DNA from: Lutjanus erythropterus
Taxonomy: Eukaryota > Chordata > Actinopteri > Lutjaniformes > Lutjanidae
Assembly (NCBI GenBank): GCA_020091685.1
Contig: CM034613.1
Coordinates: 14,390,169 to 14,454,168, forward strand
DNA length: 64,000 bases
Direction of reading: 5' to 3'
The notes below the pieces were generated by a model that saw only the letters and a program-made list of their open reading frames with translations, was not told the origin of the DNA and did not search any database. The position numbers were made by a program, and so were the translations under genes. Shown here piece after piece: positions 1-13,395 of the stretch (its first letter is position 1; the number at the start of each line of letters is the position of its first letter).

Positions 1-539
1 AAACCATTTAGAGGGATTTTTGACAACCTGGCACCACCTACATTTTCCACAATAATGGGTTTTTGACTCTATTAAACATTAGGTACTAAAGAATAAGTAA
101 ATGTGTTTTTCTTCTCATAATTTTTAGGTTTGTGCCATTTGTCTAAATTGCTGCCATCAGTATAGTCTATAATGATTATGGCTTGTTTTATACAAAGTGA
201 AGACATACCAAAGCTTCATTCATTCTTGTGTGATATATCGTACATTAAATTAATTAATTTAAAAAAGTAAATGATCTGAATCAGATAATCCCTTATACGA
301 GGCCTTAAGTGTACAGCTCTGTTTAGGAGAGGTTGAACTATTTTTTCTGCAAAATAATTGATGCTCTGGGACCTAAAGATGGCGCTATCAGTCAGCCTGT
401 TCATCACTGTAGTTTAGACCGACTCTTGGCCAGACTGAAATCTGGTGAGAATGAATTCCTGACCTGATGTGTTCTGGTCAAAGTTTCCTCTTGACTTATG
501 ACTTGTGTTGTTGCTGACCCCTTAATTTTTCACCTAGGG
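1..539. other. AT-rich intergenic DNA, no gene seen
   Basis: No open frame with recognisable protein character and no splice-consistent exon was found on either strand. The DNA is ordinary AT-rich fish intergenic or intronic sequence. Confidence 0.5.
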
Positions 540-933
540 CAGGGGCCGGCGACCTTTACTATCAAAAGAGCCGTTTTTATCCAAAAAAGGACAAAAAAAT
601 CTGTCTCGAGCCACATCTATTAAACTCTATTTTTCCCCCCTGAGACTGATCTTTTTTTGGATTTGTCATCCGTAGCTAGTTTAGGGAGACTCGAGACTAG
701 CTCTGGGAAAAATCTAGAGGAAAAGGTGCCACATTTATTGATATATTTATTTATAATATTTTAAAAAATAATTTTAGGTGACACATTTTCACAATTGGAT
801 AATGTAAAAACAGGTGTACAATAATTATGAATGAAAAAAGAAGAAAAAAAAAAGAAGTAAAACATCATTTTTTTGTCAAAGCCACAGGGAGCCACTGGAG
901 AGGGGCTGAAGAGCTGCAGGCTGCAGACCTCTG
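540..933. mobile_element. hAT-like non-autonomous DNA transposon (MITE)
   Basis: The left end reads CAGGGGCCGGCGACC. The right end, reverse-complemented, reads CAGAGGTCTGCAGCC, giving imperfect terminal inverted repeats of about 15 bp. The interior has the phrases typical of a widespread fish hAT family: actatcaaaagagccg near the left end and gagccactggagaggggc near the right. It has no coding capacity. I could not find a matching 8-bp target duplication, so the ends may be slightly off or the insertion old. Confidence 0.65.
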
Positions 934-2779
934 AAAAAATGTAATAAAGCCAGTTGTTGCTCTTGGTCAGACTATAATTATCTTTAGAGGGTGGCAGAAC
1001 ACTTCGTACTGGACATTCACAGTTAGGCAGAGCTTTGATCGCCTTATTTAGGACCCACTTTTCATTAAACTACCTTAGCAGCAGACTCACTGTGTTCCTA
1101 CTGGACATGCAGTAGAGAGTCAGTCACCATTCAAAACAAAAATCCCTGGTACTTTAGTTTGATCCATCCACAAGTTTTGTAGGGTGTATTAAACACTTTA
1201 GCCTCTAGGGGTCCCTACTCCCCAGCATGGTTTTAAGACTTTTGCCCTTGTTATGTCTCAGAGCTGTTCAGGTAAATATGTGCATGTCTGTGGATGCAAC
1301 TCATCCACTGCTTTGGCTTAATACAATGGTCTCATTATAACTTTTGAGTGGAACTGCTACAGATTTAAACAGCTAAATTATTTTTGCATGATTTGAATCT
1401 GCACACGAACACTGAAACGCTAAGTTTGAGTTAATTCTTCTAAACAGGAGAATAACTGAAGATTATTTTTATTTATAATGAAGCTGATTCATACTGAAGT
1501 TCAGGAGAGGCATAAGAAAAAAAGAGAGGAGGGTGACTTTTTTTTAATTTTGCATTTCAAAAATAATGTCAAAATGTTGAAAGAAAGTGAAACTATATCA
1601 GCAGAAGAAGATTTCTTTTAATTTAGCAGTTTGATAAAGGTTGAAATATTGAGAATAAACTTGAAATTTCAAGATAAAATGTTTGAGAATACGTCAGTAC
1701 ATGCTGCCTCCACAAAATGCCTTGTGTAGATGAACTGATGAAGTTGTACTTCAGAATCAGTTTGAGTAACGAGGAAATTCTTTATCTTTTGGCATCTGTG
1801 TGTCTTATTGTATTTGGGTGGAGGGCTGTTTCATCCTGCTCTATAAGTTTTCTCCTGTATTTTTTATTACACATCATTAAATACTTAAAAAAGCTGAATT
1901 TCACAGAAGGTGTCAGTACTGGGGAGGTTATATTTAGTTATATTCAGCTGCCTGTGATGACGCACAGTGTGGACATGTCATCAAACTGTGAACTTCAGCA
2001 CCAGAAATAAGGATGAGCTCATGATTTTAACGGCAATTCCCCAAGAGCCAGAGCGCTAAGTTAGAGGAACTGAGAATGTCTTGAGGGATTCAATGAGCAC
2101 ATGAATAACTGAAGTCATTAAAACATTATTCATCTTGTGAGTGTTGGAATGACACATCTGTCCTCGTGGTGGCCCGTCAAATAAAGTTCCCTGATTCAAG
2201 GTTGTGAGATTGAAAAAAAAACAACACATTTTGTCATAAAAAGAGAGGTGGTGCAATCAAAATACCTCATTATCCCTAAACCAGAATCAGCAGGCATGTT
2301 GATAAACTTATACCAACTTATACCCACAATGTTGTTCATGCAAGCCCTTCAGAGCATAATTTTACATAGAATCAGTATGTAATCAGTAATCAATGAGTCT
2401 CTGTTTGTCTTTTTGACTGTAACACTAATGGCGAAGTTGAAAGCACGAGTATAATCACCATATGATGACATTGTTCACACACTATCAGTCTTATGACAGT
2501 CACTGTTAGGAAACCACTCAAAAACAACATTCAAAAACAATAAGGAAATAAAATCCCTTAAGATAACGTCACATTAGATTTGAAAAAAAAACAGATAGAG
2601 TTAAATAAAATCCAAATCTAATAGACCAAAAATACAATGAAGAGCGAAGTTACAGTGCAGGAATAAGTTGTCAGTTCTTTATTTGAAAGTGGTTATAATT
2701 GAAGAGTTGGTTGGTAGCTTCGCCAAATAGCCACACTTAAATATTTTGTCAGTTTGGTAAAACTTTCTATAAAGTCCAT
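934..2779. other. Intergenic DNA, no gene seen
   Basis: AT-rich sequence with short open frames only, the longest under 100 codons, without family resemblance or sensible splice context. No repeat structure was recognised beyond homopolymer runs. Confidence 0.45.
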
Positions 2780-3530
2780 GTCTATAGAGCATACTCAGTC
2801 ATACACACTCAGAAATATTCATAATGCTTTCTAACAATAATCATAACACTTTATAAAGCATTTCACAATCACTTATAATGTCAAGTATCATAGTACTTCA
2901 TAGGATCACAGTGTATTTCAATGAATTATAATTACAGTGTTATAATGTTTTCCGATTATATTTATAAAGTATTATGAATATTTATGAGTGCTTTTAATTG
3001 TAATTATATATTGCTATAAGAAAAGTATAACATATAATAAGTATGTTTATAATGTATTACACAATCAGTGTCCTGGTTATGATAGCTTGTATAAAGTGTT
3101 TATGGTCATAATTACACATCGCTAGAAGTGCAATATAATGCATTACAAGTATGTTTATAATGCATTATAGACATTGACATCACAATGTGTTATGATTCTT
3201 GTTATAAAGCATTATGAATTTTTGTGAGAGCTATTGACTATAATTATGCATTGCTATGAGCACAGTACAAAGCATTATTAGTATGTTTATAATGCATTAT
3301 ATACTTATCATAAATCTGTGTTTTGATTATTATTATAAAGCATTAATAACAGCATTAATACTCATGAGTGCTTATAACTATATTGATATCTGTGTCAGAA
3401 TATGTTGATTGATATAGTTGTTGATTGCATAATGTTTATGGTTATAAAGCATTATGGATGTTGTTGAGTGCTTATAAGTACAACTTCATATTGATTTAAG
3501 TGCATTATAATGCATTATAGAAAAGGGTGT
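2780..3530. repeat. Degenerate AT-rich tandem repeat (satellite-like)
   Basis: Phrases such as ttataaagcattatga, agtatgtttataatg and taattatgcattgctat recur in the same order several times. The anchor gtatgtttataatg starts at 3041, 3149 and 3281, so the period is irregular (108 then 132 bp). Copies differ by many substitutions and small indels, so the array is old. The motif tataatgcattata is itself palindromic. No coding potential. Confidence 0.7.
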
Positions 3531-5290
3531 CATAGAAAGTGAAACCATCATTTTTTTTGAACGTGACAGCACATATAGATGACGGAAAGTTTCCCAGCTT
3601 GAATTGAACTGTCGATGTTGTTGTGATCACATGGAATGTGTCATATACCACGAGGCCAAGGCAACACCCTGAAAAATTAGTCCTACAACTCCAAATGTTG
3701 TTTTTGAGACCCATATTATGAAGCTGACGCAGTGTCGCCTGAGCTCAAGCCAAACTGCTGTGCTTACACAAAAACAAAACCCTTCAGGATTTGTATTTTC
3801 CACTCACAGCCTCTTCTTAGAAAAGCAAAGAAACAAAGCAAAGGGACTAAAACCATTATACAGAAGAAACTGGTCTATTTTTTTTTACAGTGCAGCGTGT
3901 TTATGATCTACATCTTAATGTATTTTCACAGTCGCTAAGCTAAGGAGCAAGTTAATCTTTGTGTGAACAGTTGGTTAAAGAGTAGTGTAATGATTCTCAG
4001 TGAAACCAGATGACACAAAAGAGCTGGTTTAGCTGTGTGTCAAGTCTGGCTTGAACTAATAATTGATGAAAGATTCAGCAGACAAATATCTCAGAGGAGG
4101 TTGCATTTTTTTCATCTAAAGTCTACTTCCTCATCTTTTATGTTTCAAATTACTCATGAAATATGCTTCTACATGCTTATAACACGGCGTGCCACACTGC
4201 CTTTTCTTATTTATGTCTTGATTCTATGCACATGTCAGGGTATAATTAAACGAATGTGGTCGCTCTGGGCTAAAAATACATTTATGTGAGATTTGTCACA
4301 GTACACGGCATTCTGCAGACTGCAGGGTGGGGAGGAAATGAGCAGGGAGAGGGGGATTTTAGCCAGCTTTCTTCTGAAAAAATAACACTGCCTGTGCGGC
4401 TATTAATAGCTCCAGCAGCAAGACGGTGTGGCTCTTTAAGGCTGAGTAATGGCTCCTTTCATACGACGCAAGCAGAAAAACCAGAGCATTGCCATCGTTT
4501 TCATCAGCGGCCTCTCAGGCACTGTTGATGACGTGCGTAAGACACCCCTGACAGTTTTTATAGACGCACTTGAGGCAGCTAGAAGCAGAAACATTGTAGA
4601 TGATATTAGTCAGTGGACTGTGAGTAAGAAGGAGTCGGGCCTCTCACTGGCCTGTGAATGTCTGACAAATGCTACAAAAACCCTGAGAAAATGATGGTTG
4701 GTGGTTGTGATTTAGTTACAGAATGTTAATGATGAAGAGAAAGTTGTCTTTTAACAGTAACAAGGTTATATTATCTTGTTATCTGTGGGTTAGTGTTGCT
4801 GGGATACATTTTTTTACTCCCCTGAATGAGGGTGTCTGATGTTGAAAGACTGGAAGTGCCAGATGATCCCACGTTAGATCAGTGATGATGTACCAAAGTG
4901 TGCAGACTTGGGGAGTTATAGATTAAATATAACAGAGATTAAGCAATCAGGATACCAAAAATAAGGTAACTGTATTCAAGTTAAAAGAAATAATAAAGAA
5001 AACATAATCAGATTACAGTTAAATTTAGTAAAAATTACCTTGTACAATGCACACACATCACAACACTTCACAAGTCTCACTACACCACTCTGGTTTCAGT
5101 GAAATCAGCTGATCCGACAGTTGCCAATTCATTATCTCTTGAACGTTGCGTCACTGGGCGGAAATTTCAACATGTTTTTATAATGTTTTAATCAGAAATG
5201 ATGAACAGCATCGCAGCATGGCGACAGTTCTGCCTTTAGCTGTGAAAATGCTGTCATCATCCAAGAACTTGACAAAGAAACATTACATGC
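3531..5290. other. Intergenic DNA, no supported gene
   Basis: Several open frames of 60-84 codons occur (for example 4449-4694 on +), but none resembles a known family and none has convincing splice partners. I treat them as chance frames. Confidence 0.4.
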
Positions 5291-5295
5291 AAGAC

Positions 5296-5432
5296 CAAGT
5301 GCTAACGTTAGTTACACAGAACAACCACTAACATTAGCTACACAGAACAACTCTTAATGTTAGCTACAGAAAACATCTGTTAGCATTAGCGACACAGAAC
5401 AACTGCTAGTGTTAAGTTAGCTAATAGATAGT
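5296..5432. repeat. Short tandem repeat of about 36 bp
   Basis: About four imperfect copies of a unit containing ttagctacacagaac and aacaac-ctaatgttag follow one another. They are rich in GCTA and TTAGC steps and abut the fold-back element immediately downstream. Non-coding. Confidence 0.6.
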
Positions 5433-5735
5433 TAGCTTAGCATAACATAAAGTCTGAAAACAAGGAAAGAGCCAGTGTAGCTTAACCAAAGGTAGCTAAA
5501 TCCAATCACAAGCACCCCTGAAGATCACAAATTAAGTTATGATATTGTGTTTCGTACAAACACAGCATGTAGCATGTTAATTAATGAGCTTTGAAGTGCT
5601 TGTCAGTGGATTCTGTTACCATCAGACAGACCCAGGCTAGTTGTGTCTCCACTTTTCAGTCTTTATGCTAAGCTAAGCTAACTGGCTGCATACTTATTGC
5701 ACAGACATGAGAGGGGTATCAATTTTCTCATCTAA
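5425..5735. mobile_element. Fold-back (inverted-repeat) element
   Basis: The left arm (about 5430-5490) contains tagttagcttagcat and ataaagtctgaaaac. The right arm (about 5633-5690) contains cttttcagtctttatg and ctaagctaagctaact. Reverse-complementing the right arm gives nearly the left-arm sequence, so the element can fold into a long hairpin. It resembles a repeat very common in fish introns and UTRs. No protein is encoded. Confidence 0.6.
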
Positions 5736-5810
5736 CTCCTGGCAAGAAAACAAATAAACAGAGGGTAATCTTTTTTTTTTTCCCGTTTTCTTTAACCAGG
5801 ATGTTTTCTT

Positions 5811-6000
5811 TACTAAAAGGACAGTTCACCCCAAAATCAAAAATGCATGTTTTTCTTCTTGACTGTAGTGCTGTTTATCCATTGTTTTGGTGTGACTTGC
5901 CAAGTTTTGGAGATACCGGCTACAGAGATGTCTGACTTCTGGTGAATATAATGGACACGTCGGAACTATTTTCTTTTACCAAACTAAACCTGCCAACTGT
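5811..6000. mobile_element. Dispersed fish repeat ('acagttcaccccaaaatc' type)
   Basis: It starts with aaaaggacagttcacc and continues with ttgttttggtgtgact and ggagataccggctaca, a phrase order I recognise from a very common fish dispersed repeat. Related ends occur near 15.75 kb and 46.8 kb. The right boundary is uncertain. Confidence 0.5.
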
Positions 6001-7593
6001 ATCACTGCACAGAATGAAGTGCACAACAAATAGCTAACCTCTTAAGTAAACCATAAAAAAACAACAGTGGAGAAATGCATTCATAAAGTTGAGGCCCGAT
6101 TTTGAAGTTTTCACACAACAGTCACAACATTGTCAGTTGTCATTTGACAGTGCATAATATTGTTGTCATACACAGTACTACATCTATGAAGGAGCACATA
6201 AGAGTAAAGCCAAGGTTGGGTCAATTCCATTAAGCCCTAATGAATAGACCATTATCCTTGTTACATAACACTGACATTATTCACACCTCTGAATCTATAA
6301 AAAAAGATGACCGTCTGTATGCCAACTTTAGAACGTCAATTTACAGACCTTTCTTTACAGCCAAGTTCTGTCAGCGTCACTAAAACGGCCCAGTATGCAG
6401 CTGAATTAATTGTCCCGGTGTTATAACAGAGAGGTAAACATTTATACCAGACTTTCTAAAAGGTCATTTAACATGTTGTGTTTGGTCTGCTATAATGTCA
6501 TAATGATTGTAGACACCCACATGTAGAAAAACAGGCCTGTAGTCTGGTGGCACTAAGGCTGAGTTGCACCAACAAGGATTCATTTTTAAACTTGGTTAAA
6601 TCAAGGTTTAACGTTAAAAAAAAAGACTAAATTTAAATGTCTCCTCAGTTTAGTTTTCACTGTAAACCTGGATTAAATTTTATTTCTGTTGCACTAAGAC
6701 TAACATTTATTTTTTTTTAGCAAACATTGTGTTCTGTGTTCATTCATTTCTATCCAGTTTTGCTAAACTCTGTTTATAACTAATATAACTAATCCAGTCC
6801 AAGAGAAAAAAACTGCTTGTTTGAGCTGTTACATCCAAATAAATATTATTTTGTTGGACTGTAACTTATATATTTAGTTAAATACATCATTGTGACCTGC
6901 TTACTTTTGATTTTGTCAGGCTATTGTTTCTCTGGTTGTGTGTTTGATAAAGTGGTTCCAGTACACTGTTACAGGGATTCGGTAGAGTCACATACTGGAT
7001 GATGTCAGTCCCGTCCAGCCTGGACAGGAAGCCACCTCCTCTTCCTGTTTAGTCTGGATTCTGATTGGTCCCTGGGCTTGAGAGCATTTCCACAACAAAA
7101 CAGTCAACACCACTTTTATCAGCTTCTAAAAAGAGTTAAAAGGAGAGCAGTGGACGGGTCTGAAATACAGTCAAAACAAAAGAGGAATCGCTGCTGACAC
7201 CTCCCTACATCAGCCTCCATAAATTCCATTTTTGGACATTATTTGCTTTCAAAATAAGTGCCCTCCATAATTGGCTACTTCGCCACATAAGCGTGTGTCT
7301 GTACATGAATACTAAGTACGGCAAAGTATTGTGATAAGAGCTATTCAAGTGGCTAAATGCCTTCTATTCTGCCTTATCATGAGTACCTCACTCTGGGAAT
7401 ACAGAGGCCACAAGAGAAACCATTAAAGTCTCACTTTTGATTTATTGTAGGATGTTACATAACAGTTTATCTCTCTCTTTGTTTCCTGCTGCAAATGATT
7501 GCAATAATGACCTGTTTCGAGACATTAAAAATATAAAATAAGCCTCACTATAAAAAATGTAATGTAAATAGAAAAGTTTTATTTATTCAAGTA
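6001..7593. other. Intergenic DNA with a small repeat remnant, no gene
   Basis: No exon-like frame was found. Around 6550-6780, phrases such as ggttaaatcaaggttta and tgcactaagactaac resemble, in inverted form, those near 34.13-34.27 kb, so a degenerate repeat may lie here. Confidence 0.35.
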
Positions 7594-8066
7594 CACTGTA
7601 AAAGTGTATTTCAGTAGCAGTTGAAGTAATGTAATGTTTTGTCTTTGGCATTTTTGTTAAATTAGAACAACCTGAAATTAGGTCCCTTTCTCTTAACCTG
7701 TTATTATATATTATTTCATTAAAAGCATGTCAGTAAGGCCTCATGACATCCACGTCTTTTCCAGACACCCCCCCACCCCCTCATTTTCTGAAGAAACTGA
7801 AACTGAAAAAAAAAATGAAAAAAAAAATCAAGAAGGAAATCAAATATGTTTGTCAGTATGAGTAAACAGTTGCTGGCTCAACTTAATATCATAATCTTAT
7901 TGAACATGTTTTCTCAAATACAACTGAATTAATAGAAAGTTTATTTGTTTTAAACCATAACAAAATTACTCTAACTCATCTTTTCAAATTCAGTCAACTT
8001 AAATTTTTTAAGGCAACCCAGACACTACATTTTTAAAGTTAAAACAAATAGTTTATTTTTACAGCG
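7594..8066. mobile_element. TIR element, 473 bp, CACTGTAAAA family
   Basis: The left end is CACTGTAAAA and the right end TTTTTACAGCG, an inverted terminal pair. The right part has caactgaattaatag and agtttatttgtttt, closely matching the right part of the element at 17937-18413, which is almost the same length (477 bp). This is a MITE-class element with no coding capacity. Confidence 0.6.
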
Positions 8067-9970
8067 ATGACTTAAGGAATTCCCCCAGACAAACTCTCCC
8101 TCCTGTCTGGCTGTCTCATATTTAAACCTGAGCAGCCATCTCAGTCTGACAAAGCGTAAAAAAAAAAAGGAAATTAGCTCATCAGCAGTCTGATGCAACC
8201 CTCATGTAAAGATAACTGGAGGAGGAAAAAAAAAACCAGACGGTGTCATACCCTCTGCTCCACATGCCTTTTTAGGACATCTGCAGCCGGTTGTGTGTAG
8301 AAGAAAGCAGGCGGGCAGGCAGATGTTGCTTTTTGTTGTTTTGTGTTTTTATTGGTCAGCCCACCTCTCATGACTTCCCTCAGACAGTCTTGATTCATGT
8401 GACTCCTGTGAAGGTCAGGTCACTTGGCGACTTGCTTCCAGTACAAGATTAAACAGTAACACACCGCTGGTACTTTTTCAGTAACAATAAATAAACAACC
8501 AGGTTTTCGGGAAGGAAAAGACAGAACTTTCTTATTCTGGCGCAGCTCCATGGTCACTTTCTGTAAGATACTGGCAATCATCTCTTCTGTGTTGTCAGTC
8601 TGGGATAAATTATCTCCCCTCACTCACAGTTTAAACAAAAAAGTGTTATTTACACACCTCGTATTTCTCTTCCACTGATAACCCCTCCATGAACACCCTC
8701 AGCTTCCCTTTTTGTTTCCAAATATGTAGTTTGCAAAAGGTTTCCCATCCTGCTTTAGGCTTCAGGGCAGGTCAAAGCTGAGGTCAACCCAGTTTACACA
8801 TAACAAAGATTTACGCGTAAACCTGTTGCTACTGCAAACATGCATTACTTTTGAATTGTTTTAGAGCGTACTAATACTACAAGCCTTCGGGGCTACTGTC
8901 CAAATGTCAAGCTGTCTTGCATATTTGCACACAGATGAGCACTTCCTGATAAAGACCACACTAAACTTTGAAACATAAACTTTCTAAATGTGTCCTGGTT
9001 TGTTTGTTGTTACTGATATCAGAAGGCTGCTGACGGGAAGTAAAATTGGAACCAGGCAGTTCCCAAGCATTCAGAACTGAAAGGGTTAATAATAGAAACA
9101 GAAACAAGACTTAGAGTTTATATATATTATTTTATTCCTACACAAATAATGACATAACATAATGATGAATTTATATAGCAGTGCTTTACAAAAAAAAAAA
9201 AAGTCATGCCAAGTATGACTTGGATGTGACACAAATGAGCTGCACATTCCCTGTTTTGCGGTAGTTTCCTTTTATTTGGCCTAAATCTGCATGGCTTGTG
9301 ACTTTGTGGTGACTCACGCTTTTTCCTGCTGGGCAAACACACAGCTGTGAGATAAAAAAACATGTTTTAGAAAAGCGCCTGTCCTGCAGTTGTTGGACTT
9401 TTGAATACTGGAGCTGATCAGAATGTGGGCCATGTTCTCACGATGTGGGACGTGGGACAGGGGATAAAAATGCTGCACGGTACCACATAAAGTGGGGCAC
9501 CTGGACACCCTATGTGTGCCAAACTGAATGGCAATTCATCCAATAGTAAGGCATTTTGGTAAAAAGTAAAAACAACCTATCTCTGAGACCAAATAAGGGA
9601 AGCACACATGAGGTATAAACTGAAAAATATATATATTTTACAGAGAATAATAACAAATGTAACAAGAAAATCAAAGAACACAAAAAAGCAGACAGCACAA
9701 CCTGACGTCAGTGTGGTGGGAGCCCGGCTCCAAACAACCAGGAACCAGCAACACTGAAAGACAACACAGCAACAACTCACACGAGCCCTGAGGGCCCCGG
9801 GGGCCGTCACACAACATCACGATGACGCTAAAGGAAAAGTCAGTGGATCAGTGCGGTCGTTAGGATTCTAACCGTGATCATGAATATCTGTACCAAAAAG
9901 TCAATGGCAATCCACCCAACTGTGGCTAAAAAACTAAAGAAATCAAACCAGAAAAATGAATTATTATTTA
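8067..9970. other. Intergenic DNA with fragments of a dispersed repeat
   Basis: No gene was recognised. The stretch 9500-9550 and 9810-9925 (gtcaatggcaatccacc, gatcatgaatatctgtacc, aaggaaaagtcagtgg) matches phrases of the repeat at 13.74-14.24 kb. Open frames of 60-80 codons on the minus strand have no family resemblance. Confidence 0.45.
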
Positions 9971-10594
9971 TTATTTTACAGTACGCTCATAAGACGTAGT
10001 TAGTGGCCTATCAAATTCAATGGAAACTAGAAATAATATATTCTTTATTAAAGAGTATCGGACCCTTAATAGACTTTATTAGAGGGTAATTTCGGACATA
10101 CTAAACCAGAACTGTGGTGTAAACTAAAATGAAATCACACATCTGCTACTTCCCCTTTTAAAAACAATATGTGACCCGGATCTACCAAGTACAGGCCAAA
10201 ATTATAGAGGAAGAGGAATAATTTGTCTTTGGGTGACTGCACAGACTTATTGTAACACTAAAGGCTGATAATATGATTTGATCAAAGAAATAGACATGAG
10301 TTTTGGCTGTATGTGACCAGCTGTGTCAAATAGCAGATATGTGATTTCACTTCAGTTTACAGTTCTGTTCTGTTGAAATGTTTTAATAAAGTGTAATAAG
10401 GGTCTAACAATGGTAATCCATACACTTTAATTTATAGTACAGCTCTGGTGTAATGTGTCCCTAATTACCCTCTAATAAAGTCTAATGACAGTCTCATAAA
10501 GGGTCTTATACTGTCTAATAAAGAAAACTATTTCTAGTTTTTGTCTCATTTAAAACAAGGTACAGCTTATCTTTTTAGGGTACTGTAAAATAAA
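9971..10594. mobile_element. Long-armed fold-back MITE
   Basis: The termini are TTATTTTACAGTAC (9971-9984) and GTACTGTAAAATAA (10580 onward), a good inverted pair. The similarity runs inward: ctagaaataatata, actttattagaggg and gaaatcacacatctg on the left have reverse-complement partners on the right near 10530, 10470 and 10335. The two arms together cover most of the 624 bp and can pair as a long hairpin with internal mismatches. Non-coding. Confidence 0.75.
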
Positions 10595-12859
10595 ATGCAA
10601 CAAAATTAAATTTCACTATAGTATTTTTGATAAATTCTTCTGTGTGAAACATTTGCATTAAATTGATTGTATCATGACATTCTATTATGTAAGTATGAGT
10701 CCTATAAATAGGACATTTTTGATCATTGTGTCTCAGTGGTGTTTACCTAGTCAACACCCACTTATGTTCACCAACCGCATACAGAAAACAAACAGAGGGC
10801 TGTACATCAGATCCACAAATTCCTGTATTTCCACAAAAAAAACCCAGCAGCTTGAGAAATGCATGCAGCGTATCTAAACTCCGAACACACAGAAGCACAA
10901 AAGCACTATAGCAACATCCTGAGGAAATCGCCTCTCCCGTAAAGCAGAGCTCGCCTCTCCTTTAAAGATTTACTGTAACGAAGCATCAAAGCTTGGGCTG
11001 CAGCCAAAAAAGTAGATGTCAGTGTGAGATTAAGCAGGTTTTCAAGTGGCAATAAAACTCTGTAAAGACAATACATTAACATTTGTACTGAAATACTTGA
11101 GAATTTCCAGTTTAGCCAATCACATGTAGTGGCAACCCAGCTTTTCTCTTTCTCTTTCTTTTAGTAATTTCCTCAGATTTGATTCCTTTGAATTGAGGTG
11201 AATAACAGGAAAACCTGACTATGAGGACGGCGGACACAATGAACCTCAACTGATGACTTGTCTTTTGAGTAACTGAGACATTTCCTTCTGTGAAACCACA
11301 GGCCTGTTGTTCTTGTTCAGGAAGGTGTGACCAGAGAGCGGAGAAAAACATGGATTTACATGACTGAATCCGGTCACTTTCACTGGAAGAGCAACTATTG
11401 TCTCTTAGAGTGGGTCAGACAGAAAAGACGTGGACTGTAATTAGATAAAATATACCCTACAGTGAAGGCCAAATGTTCCAGATGTCCCCAGAGTCCTGCT
11501 GCTCTGGGTCATATGTTTGGACATGTCAGGCTGAACATTGTCTGGAATCCCATTGTTGAATGATCCCTCCCAGATGTGTGTGGCTCCAATCTTATCACTG
11601 CAATTTTGATGTGGTAAAGTCAACAAAGAATTTATTAATTCACCAGCAAAATGCTAATAAAACTTAAGCACCACCCCCTTTTTCCAATAACAGTTAAGCA
11701 AGTTTGGTACCCAGTTGAACTTCGGTCAACTTTGTCCTTTCCTGTTTGCTGTATGTTGCTATATGCTAGGTTCTTCTATGATGAAAAGGAATAAATTCTG
11801 AAGATGGTTAAAAGATGCTGCTGGGAGACCTGATAAAGTGACATATAGTCACAGCTTAAGTTAGTTACTGCTAGAAAAATGCTAGCAATTTTTAAACCAA
11901 TAAAATCCATTTGAAGTAAATATTTTGTGTCAAATTATTGTTTTTTTTTTAGTAAGTAGCGATATAATAACCAGAATAATGTTGCTATTTACCAGCAGCA
12001 TCCCATAATTTTGAAACTTTTAAAGAGATGCGGGAATGGGGAGAAAGACTTAGAAGAAGTAAGTGGGCCAAACACATGAAAACATTCAAATGAACCGTGG
12101 GAATAATTGTTCACGAGTCACTCTGATGCTGTTTCACAAGAACACCAACATCCTGTTTCATCTGTATTCTTCATAACAGCACTTATGATATGTTTCTGAC
12201 AGTGATGATCAGCATGAACCTGTGACCACAGCCATTATGCACAAGTCTGTATCCAACCCTATCACTCCAGAATTCATTTTAAGAACAAGTTATACATGAA
12301 AAAGCACAAAAAACAGCTCAAGACTGACAGAAAAATTTGTGCAACAGTCCTCTGCTGCGATTACGAAACCTAAATCGGATGACACTTAAACACACTTGTC
12401 ATCTCGTACATGGACAACAAACAAAAAGAACCCCACCTATCATGTTCTCTATTGTAGTAAATATTTGAGAACTGTGTTACCATTCCTGTTTTCATATCTC
12501 CACGCCTCATCCAACTTCCCCTTACAGGTAAAAGCTCTGCAGGAACACACTGTATGGGTGTGTCTGGTATTTGAGTAAATAATAATAACTGGTGGAACCA
12601 GAAATGATGATGATGGGGTTGGAAAAATGACACTGCAGTTAGAATGAGACATGATGCTGGAATCTGGATCAAATATGACAGGTTGTAGTGGGACCAGTTT
12701 AATGGTTTGAGCCATGAATGATGATTTTCTTTTTAAAGGCATAATATGCAACATTTTGACTCATACAAAAAAAAACAAAACCCTCAATCCACTGGTTCAC
12801 TAGGTGTGTGGTGGTGGTAGCCACCTGAGACCCTGACCTGGGTTTCCTTATTTGCTTAA
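10595..12859. other. Intergenic DNA with one dispersed repeat, no gene
   Basis: At 11690-11900 the phrases aagtttggtaccc, tatatgctaggttc, gacatatagtcaca and cttaagttag match the element at 24598-25245 in the same order. Elsewhere I found only short open frames without family resemblance. Confidence 0.45.
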
Positions 12860-13395
12860 AGACAGAACAAGACGGAAAAAACGTAACAAGAAAAGAATGG
12901 CCCAAAACACATAACAAGATGAAAACAATATCAGAAAAAAATGACTAAAAGACATAAAAAGATGAAAATTATGTAACAAGATGTAACATGACAAAAATGG
13001 CACAAAAGACATTGATGAAAACAATGTCAGGTGAAAACAACAGAAAGACTTAGCAAAATGAAAAAGGATGTAAATGATGTAACAAGATGTCACAAAATGT
13101 AACGACGAAAATTAAGTAAGACATAATGACAGAAATGACAATGACAATGAAGTAAAGAATGCAACAAGACAAAGACAAGATAAAAGAGTTAACAAGATGA
13201 AACAAACAGAGGAAAACTTGACTGTGGAGAAAAAGTGAGATTCAGTTAGATTTACACAGAGTCCGTAGAAATGTCCTTCAGAGAGCGACTTTTTTACTTT
13301 TAGACTTTAAGTACATTTACTTAAGTAAAGAAGTAGTTCTTTTCACAAATACGTGTACTTCCACTTGAGTACAGAATATATGTACTTTTGCCACC
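12860..13395. repeat. Dispersed element carrying a minisatellite, inverted copy
   Basis: A degenerate unit of about 20-22 bp built on aacaagatgaaaa repeats from 12860 to 13210. It is followed by a block rich in aagtac/acttaagtaaa and ending with gtacttttgccacc. The reverse complement of the same two-part arrangement appears at 18490-18900 and, in shorter form, at 30860-31030, so this is a dispersed family that carries its own tandem array. Confidence 0.6.

Noticed and set aside
12848..13093. Phe/Leu/Ser-rich minus-strand frame, with similar ones at 18498-18799 on plus
   Set aside because: Both come from the T-rich minisatellite of a dispersed repeat.
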